From NCBI RefSeq assembly GCF_041642155.1, contig NZ_JBEPWZ010000092.1, positions 1 through 10,355 on the forward strand: a DNA stretch of 10,355 nt, in the 5' to 3' direction. The DNA is from Fodinibius sp041642155 (lineage in GTDB: Bacteria > Bacteroidota > Rhodothermia > Balneolales > Balneolaceae). Shown piece by piece: positions 6,208-10,355 of this stretch (its first letter is position 1; each line of letters starts with the position of its first letter). The notes beneath the pieces were generated by a model. The model ran no database searches and was not told the origin of the DNA. It worked only from the letters and a program-made list of their open reading frames with translations. The position numbers and the translations under genes were made by a program.

Positions 6208-6218
6208 CCCTCTGATAA

Positions 6219-6232
6219 TTTCCCTTGGGAAA
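6219..6232. repeat. Small palindrome in the nuoL leader (TTTCCC-TT-GGGAAA)
   Basis: A perfect 6-base inverted repeat with a 2-base centre begins just downstream of the predicted transcription start. It could be an operator overlapping the start site, or a short 5' structure in the mRNA. It may also be chance. Confidence 0.3.
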
Positions 6233-6298
6233 ATGAGGGGTATTGGCTACTTTTGGGCCTGAAATTTTGTAAGGATACAATACTGAAATATCTTTTAA

Positions 6299-8320
6299 AT
6301 GGATTCTGCTACTACGCTTACAAGTTTGATAATAATCCTTCCGCTGGTGGGCTTTCTTGTCAATGGGTTAATAGGGTTGAGCTCCGAATCTTTCCGCCGG
6401 CGAAAAAGCCTGATTGGCGCGATTGCAAACCTTTCGGTATTTATTCCTTTTGCTATAGCCGTTTATTTCTTTATGAATATGGGGCAGGAATCAGCACCCA
6501 TTTTCGCCGAGCTTTTCACCTGGATTGAAGTCGGCTCTCTCAGCGTGGATATTGCCTACCAGATCGACCAGCTTTCGCTGGTCATGACCCTGGTGGTAAC
6601 CGGAGTCGGTTTTCTGATCCATCTCTATTCCATTGGGTATATGTGGGAGGATGAGGGATATTGGAAGTTTTTTGCCTACCTGAACCTCTTTATTTTTGCC
6701 ATGCTCAACCTTGTGATGGCTGATAATTTGCTGTTGCTGTTCCTGGGATGGGAGGGAGTGGGCCTTTGTTCCTATCTGCTGATCGGGTTCTGGTATTCCG
6801 ATATGGCGAAATCCGATGCGGCCAAGAAAGCTTTTCTCTACAACCGGGTGGGCGACTTTGCCTTTCTCATTGCAATATTCATGATCTTCCAGTTTGTCGG
6901 GAGTCTGCGCTTTGAGACCATCCTGGCCAACCTGGGGGCTATTCCGGCGGACGCCACCTTCTGGATTGCCCTGCTGATGTTTATCGGGGCTACGGGGAAG
7001 AGCGCTCAAATCCCACTTTTTGTCTGGCTGCCGGATGCGATGGCGGGTCCCACGTCGGTTTCGGCGCTTATCCATGCGGCCACCATGGTTACCTCCGGAA
7101 TTTACCTGATTTCCAGGCTTTCGCCGATGTTTGTGACGTCCCCGGAAATTATGATGATTATTGCCGCTATCGGAGCTCTTACGGCGATTGTCGCCGCCAC
7201 TATTGCACTCACGCAAAATGATATCAAGGGCGTGCTGGCCTATTCCACCGTATCGCAGCTGGGATACATGTTTCTGGCTCTCGGTTCGGGAGCCTTTACC
7301 GCCGCTATCTTTCATGTGGTGACTCACGCCTTTTTCAAAGCCTGCCTTTTTCTCGGATCCGGTTCGGTCATCCACGCCATGGAACATGTTGAACACGGCC
7401 TCCACGAAGAGGGCAAGGATGTTCATTTTGATCCCCAGGATATGCGGTTTATGGGGGGGCTAAAAGAGTATATGCCCTCGACGTACAAGACGTTTCTGAT
7501 TGCGACGGTGGCGATTGCCGGAATACCCCCGCTGGCCGGCTTTTTCTCAAAGGATGAGATTTTGGCATTTACCTTTAACGCCGGCTTCGGCGAGTTTGCG
7601 GGGCCCCTTTACTTTTTGCTCTGGGGCGTGGGCATCATTACCGCCTTCCTTACGGCTTTCTATATGTTTAGACTCACCTTCGGTACGTTTAACGGATCGT
7701 TTAAGCTGCCCGACAAGATAAGAGAGGCGGCCGGAGCCGAAAAACACCTGCATGAAAGTCCCCAAACGATGACGATTCCGCTGTGGACACTCGGTGGATT
7801 GTCGATTGTGGGAGGATTTATTGGCGTACCCAATTTTTTAGTATCAACATTTACCCATGAAGAGGCACATATAAACCTGCTTCATAACTGGCTGTATACG
7901 GTTACGGCAGACTATGGACTCGGGCTTTCGCACGCTGTTGAGTGGATACTGCTCATTGTTTCGGTCCTGGTGGCCGTGGGGGGATTGTATGCCGCATGGC
8001 GCCTGTACGGCCGAGGTGCCACCGAGGAGTCCGATGCCCTGCTGGCCGACCGGTTCGGCGCACTGTACCAGACCTGGAAAGAGAAATACAGCCTCGATGA
8101 ATTTTACGAGGGACTGGTGGTCCACCCGCTGGTTCGCTTTTCCGACAAAGGGCTCGCCAAATTTGATATGAAGATTGTAGACGGAATCGTAAATGCGGTG
8201 GGAGGAATAGTTCGTTTATTTGGTAGTGTATTCCGGTATCTCCAAACGGGGGTGGCCAGCAGCTATGCCCTTGCGCTCGTTATCGGTGTTCTTCTCGTGT
8301 TAAGCTTGTTGATCCTGTAA
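6299..8320 (+). CDS. nuoL: NADH-quinone oxidoreductase subunit L
   Basis: This 673-residue protein is the distal proton-pumping subunit of complex I, with about 16 membrane helices and the long lateral helix near the C-terminus. Conserved residues are in place: E152 in LFLGWEGVGLCSYLLIGFW, D186 in YNRVGDFAFL, K234 in GATGKSAQIPLFVWLPDAM, H259 in SALIHAATMV, K347 in THAFFKACLFLGSGSVIHA and K418 in GIPPLAGFFSKDEIL. The loop at 361-388 (HGLHEEGKDVHFDPQDMRFMGGL) is longer than in E. coli, and the whole protein is longer than E. coli NuoL (613). The last helix ends at VLLVLSLLIL after an amphipathic section (about 590-650). The ATG at 6299 gives the usual N-terminus; no good Shine-Dalgarno sequence is near, in keeping with Bacteroidota. 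It is the first gene after the promoter and is followed 7-13 bases later by nuoM. Confidence 0.97.
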   Translation: MDSATTLTSLIIILPLVGFLVNGLIGLSSESFRRRKSLIGAIANLSVFIPFAIAVYFFMNMGQESAPIFAELFTWIEVGSLSVDIAYQIDQLSLVMTLVVTGVGFLIHLYSIGYMWEDEGYWKFFAYLNLFIFAMLNLVMADNLLLLFLGWEGVGLCSYLLIGFWYSDMAKSDAAKKAFLYNRVGDFAFLIAIFMIFQFVGSLRFETILANLGAIPADATFWIALLMFIGATGKSAQIPLFVWLPDAMAGPTSVSALIHAATMVTSGIYLISRLSPMFVTSPEIMMIIAAIGALTAIVAATIALTQNDIKGVLAYSTVSQLGYMFLALGSGAFTAAIFHVVTHAFFKACLFLGSGSVIHAMEHVEHGLHEEGKDVHFDPQDMRFMGGLKEYMPSTYKTFLIATVAIAGIPPLAGFFSKDEILAFTFNAGFGEFAGPLYFLLWGVGIITAFLTAFYMFRLTFGTFNGSFKLPDKIREAAGAEKHLHESPQTMTIPLWTLGGLSIVGGFIGVPNFLVSTFTHEEAHINLLHNWLYTVTADYGLGLSHAVEWILLIVSVLVAVGGLYAAWRLYGRGATEESDALLADRFGALYQTWKEKYSLDEFYEGLVVHPLVRFSDKGLAKFDMKIVDGIVNAVGGIVRLFGSVFRYLQTGVASSYALALVIGVLLVLSLLIL

Positions 8321-8333
8321 ATAAATTGTGAAC

Positions 8334-9941
8334 ATGCAGTTACTTTTAAACATTTGTATTTATCTGCCGCTGGCCGGTATTGCCGCCATCCTGGTATCCC
8401 GTAATGACAAGGCGACGAAATGGATTAGTCTGCTCACCACAGTCGTTACATTTCTGTTGTCGCTGCTGCTGATATTCAACTTTGATATTACCAATTCGGG
8501 GACCGCCCAGTTTCTGACGGAAGGCTCGCCCGTACTGGCCGGTATGGATATAAAGTATCTGGTCGGGTTGGACGGACTAAGCCTTCTTCTTTTTATGCTT
8601 ACGACTCTTATGGGTCCCATCGTTATTCTTTCTTCCTGGGATTCGATCAAAAAGCATCTGGCCGGCTATTATTCTATGCTGCTGCTCTTGCAGACGGCTT
8701 CGATGGGCGTATTCGCCTCACTTGACCTGATTGTATTTTACGTCTTCTTTGAACTTTCGCTCATTCCCATGTATTTCCTCATCGGAATCTGGGGCGGGAA
8801 GGGGCGCATTCATGCCACGGTCAAGTTTTTTGTATACACCCTTGTGGGCTCGCTCATCATGCTGGTCGGACTTATTTATCTTGGCTACGACGCCGGCTCG
8901 TCCCTGCAGGGATATGTCTTCAGCACCGACTGGCGGTTTCTCTCAAGTGGAGCCTATCAGATAGGGCTGGTGGAGCAGACCTACCTGTTTGCCGCTTTTG
9001 CGTTGGCATTTTGTATTAAAGTACCGCTGTTCCCCTTTCATACCTGGCTTCCCTACGCCCACACGGAGGCCCCTACGGCAGGGTCGGTGGTACTGGCAGC
9101 CATTATGCTGAAGATGGGGACCTATGGGCTTCTTCGGGTGTGCCTGCCGATTTTCCCGAATGCATTTGTTGAATTCGCTCCATATATGGCTGCGCTTGCG
9201 GTCATCGGTATTATCTACGGGGCCCTGGTGGCGATGGTTCAGAAAGATGTGAAGAAACTGGTCGCCTACTCTTCCGTAAGCCACCTGGGGTTTGTCGTAC
9301 TGGGTTTGTTCGCCGTAAACGTCATCAGTGTGCAGGGCGCCCTGCTGCAGATGATCAACCACGGAATTTCTACCGGCGCCCTCTTCCTGATTGTAGGGAT
9401 GATTTATGATCGAAGACACACCCGCATGATTGAAGATTTCGGAGGCATTGCCAAAGTTCTGCCCGTTTTTGCGGTCATGTTCATGATTGCCACGCTGGCC
9501 TCTATCGGCTTACCCGGGTTGAACGGCTTTATAGGAGAATTCCTGATCTTGAACGGCGCTTTTCATTCGGAGGTGATCCCGCAAAATGCGTTTGTCGTAT
9601 TTGCGGCCCTCGGCGTTATTCTGGCGGCGGTCTATATGCTGTGGATGTACCAGCGGGTGATGTTCGGACCGCTGAAACACAAGGTCAATGAGAAATTGCA
9701 AGACTTGAATGCCCGGGAAATCGGGATATTGGTGCCCCTGGTCATTTTAATGTTCTGGATCGGAATCCGTCCCGTTGACTTCACTCAATATTCCGAAGCC
9801 CAGGTGAACGGTCTGTTGCAGGCCTCCCAGGAAAAAAGAATGGCCATTAAACAGTCAGCCAGAACCGGGGAACTTCCGGAGTGGACTTCCACATTGTATG
9901 ATGTTACCGATGAATTGGCATCACAACCCAAAAACAGATAG
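8334..9941 (+). CDS. nuoM: NADH-quinone oxidoreductase subunit M
   Basis: NuoM is an antiporter-like proton channel of the complex I membrane arm. From the ATG at 8334 it has 535 residues; a GTG two codons upstream (8328) is an equally possible start. Key residues, numbered from the ATG, are E140 in FYVFFELSLIPMYFLIGIWG, K229 in FCIKVPLFPFHTWLPYAHTE, K260 in LAAIMLKMGTYGLLR and E402 in GLPGLNGFIGEF, corresponding to E144, K234, K265 and E407 of E. coli. About 14 helices are expected. The C-terminal tail after RPVDFT is hydrophilic, about 50 residues, and somewhat longer than in E. coli (509). It lies 13 bases after nuoL (7 if GTG is used) and 4 bases before phhB, so the genes are co-transcribed. 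Confidence 0.97.
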   Translation: MQLLLNICIYLPLAGIAAILVSRNDKATKWISLLTTVVTFLLSLLLIFNFDITNSGTAQFLTEGSPVLAGMDIKYLVGLDGLSLLLFMLTTLMGPIVILSSWDSIKKHLAGYYSMLLLLQTASMGVFASLDLIVFYVFFELSLIPMYFLIGIWGGKGRIHATVKFFVYTLVGSLIMLVGLIYLGYDAGSSLQGYVFSTDWRFLSSGAYQIGLVEQTYLFAAFALAFCIKVPLFPFHTWLPYAHTEAPTAGSVVLAAIMLKMGTYGLLRVCLPIFPNAFVEFAPYMAALAVIGIIYGALVAMVQKDVKKLVAYSSVSHLGFVVLGLFAVNVISVQGALLQMINHGISTGALFLIVGMIYDRRHTRMIEDFGGIAKVLPVFAVMFMIATLASIGLPGLNGFIGEFLILNGAFHSEVIPQNAFVVFAALGVILAAVYMLWMYQRVMFGPLKHKVNEKLQDLNAREIGILVPLVILMFWIGIRPVDFTQYSEAQVNGLLQASQEKRMAIKQSARTGELPEWTSTLYDVTDELASQPKNR

Positions 9942-9945
9942 TATT

Positions 9946-10236
9946 ATGGCTGATCCGCTTTCAACCGATGAAATTACACAGCAATTAGAAGACCTGCCCG
10001 GATGGGAGCACAGGGACGACAAGGTGAGCAAGGAATTCACCTTTGAAAATTTTCGGGATGCGATGGGCTTTATTACCCGTATTTCATACGAAGCCGAAGA
10101 GCAGGTTCATCATCCGGAAATATTTAATGTCTACAATACCGTCAATATTTCGTTGAGCACGCATGATGCCGGCGGAAAAGTTACCGAAAAAGACATGATG
10201 CTTGCAAAAACTATTGAGTCACTGTATAACAACTAA
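9946..10236 (+). CDS. phhB: 4a-hydroxytetrahydrobiopterin dehydratase (pterin-4a-carbinolamine dehydratase)
   Basis: This 96-residue soluble protein dehydrates 4a-hydroxytetrahydrobiopterin to quinonoid dihydrobiopterin, the recycling step for pterin-dependent aromatic amino acid hydroxylases. The PCD signature is complete: E51-x3-H55-H56-P57, Y63, H73-D74 and D83 with the usual spacing; H55, H56 and H73 correspond to the active-site histidines. The early LPGW (17-20) is also typical. The start is the ATG at 9946, 4 bases after the nuoM stop; a start at 9898 would lie inside nuoM and add a non-conserved extension. NuoN follows after 5 bases, so a pterin enzyme is embedded in the complex I operon. 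No phenylalanine hydroxylase gene is in the window. A role linked to complex I (for example a structural or moonlighting one) is conceivable but unproven. Confidence 0.95.
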   Translation: MADPLSTDEITQQLEDLPGWEHRDDKVSKEFTFENFRDAMGFITRISYEAEEQVHHPEIFNVYNTVNISLSTHDAGGKVTEKDMMLAKTIESLYNN

Positions 10237-10241
10237 GTTGC

Positions 10242-10355
10242 ATGGATTATTTACACGATCTTAACGCTTTTTTGCCCGGCATTATCGTAGGTGTTGCCGG
10301 TCTTATCGCTCTTTTGATTGACGCCTACAAGGACGATCACGACGGCATATACGGC
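10242..10355 (+). CDS. nuoN: Partial: N-terminus of NADH-quinone oxidoreductase subunit N
   Basis: The first 38 codons are present, from the ATG at 10242 to the right edge, all open. The peptide begins MDYLHDLNAFLPGIIVGVAG and runs on through LIALLIDAY, which fits NuoN: a short amphipathic start, the LP motif (residues 12-13), and a first helix ending in an Asp-containing loop. It starts 5 bases after phhB. The order nuoL, nuoM, (phhB), nuoN supports the call. No ribosome-binding site is apparent. Confidence 0.85.
   Translation, partial: MDYLHDLNAFLPGIIVGVAGLIALLIDAYKDDHDGIYG

Larger units (their letters stand above)
5788..6298. other. Divergent intergenic control region between mrpE and nuoL
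   Basis: About 510 bases separate the two divergent start codons, and no convincing gene lies within. The region contains an AT-rich stretch (5850-5920) with a possible minus-strand promoter and a small palindrome, CCGCAA-T-TTGCGG, at 5922-5934. A unique-looking middle part (5940-6115) follows in which nothing is recognised, then two adjacent inverted repeats (6125-6170), a Bacteroidota-type promoter box for nuoL (6200-6207), and a leader of about 85 bases. No tRNA, CRISPR unit or recognisable insertion-sequence end was seen. On the minus strand, one frame from 6114 to about 5888 is broken by only one stop, but the peptide is not recognised. Confidence 0.7.

Noticed and set aside
6163..6528. 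Plus-strand frame of 121 codons overlapping the nuoL promoter and start
   Set aside because: It would start upstream of the promoter box, overlaps the conserved nuoL N-terminus in another frame and shows no family resemblance.
6491..7426. 311-codon minus-strand frame inside nuoL
   Set aside because: The opposite strand encodes NuoL with all conserved motifs; the minus translation is rich in Gly, His, Lys and Arg with no recognisable domain.
9898..9945. Upstream start for phhB inside nuoM
   Set aside because: The extension is not part of the PCD family and overlaps the nuoM tail; the ATG at 9946 gives the normal length.
1..10355. CRISPR arrays, tRNA or rRNA genes, insertion sequences, defence systems
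   Set aside because: No regularly spaced repeats, cloverleaf sequences, transposase-like ORFs or terminal repeats were seen; the coding content is core bioenergetics.

Overview
The window carries two divergent gene blocks that both encode ion-pumping membrane machinery, separated by a non-coding stretch of about 510 bases (5788-6298). The most likely source is a bacterium of the Bacteroidota/Rhodothermota/Balneolota group. Three things point there: a close match to the Bacteroidota -7 promoter box (TAnnTTTG) upstream of nuoL, weak or absent Shine-Dalgarno sequences in front of the plus-strand genes, and a pterin-4a-carbinolamine dehydratase gene between nuoM and nuoN. From memory, a pcd homologue has been reported among the complex I genes of Rhodothermus marinus. 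This assignment is an inference; no rRNA or other phylogenetic marker is present.

Left block, minus strand, 5787 down to 1: a tightly packed Mrp (Mnh)-type Na+/H+ antiporter operon. In transcription order it holds mrpE, mrpF, mrpG, an MbhD-like small subunit, an MbhE-like small subunit, mrpB, mrpC, mrpD, a second MrpD/NuoN-like subunit, a 71-residue two-helix protein, and the first 22 codons of what is probably a third antiporter-like subunit that runs off the left edge. Most junctions are 1-11 base overlaps, which suggests translational coupling. The MbhD- and MbhE-like domains, usually fused to the C-terminus of MrpA in classical Mrp operons, are separate genes here. The order E-F-G-MbhD-MbhE-B-C-D is the one known from archaeal membrane-bound hydrogenase (Mbh) modules.

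Right block, plus strand, 6299 to 10355: membrane-arm genes of respiratory complex I, nuoL, nuoM and the start of nuoN, with the small dehydratase gene phhB between nuoM and nuoN. Gaps are 4 to 13 bases, so this looks like one operon. The conserved glutamates and lysines of the proton channels are present in NuoL and NuoM.

The intergenic region holds a candidate promoter for each direction, two abutting inverted repeats just upstream of the nuoL promoter (one a perfect 12-base-arm palindrome), another small palindrome in the nuoL leader, and an AT-rich filler of unknown origin. Functionally, the window groups five to six homologous antiporter-type subunits (NuoL, NuoM, NuoN, MrpD, its paralogue and probably a third). 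Complex I couples NADH oxidation to ion export, and an Mrp antiporter exchanges Na+ for H+, so the two could cooperate in Na+/pH balance; that link is inferred from position only.
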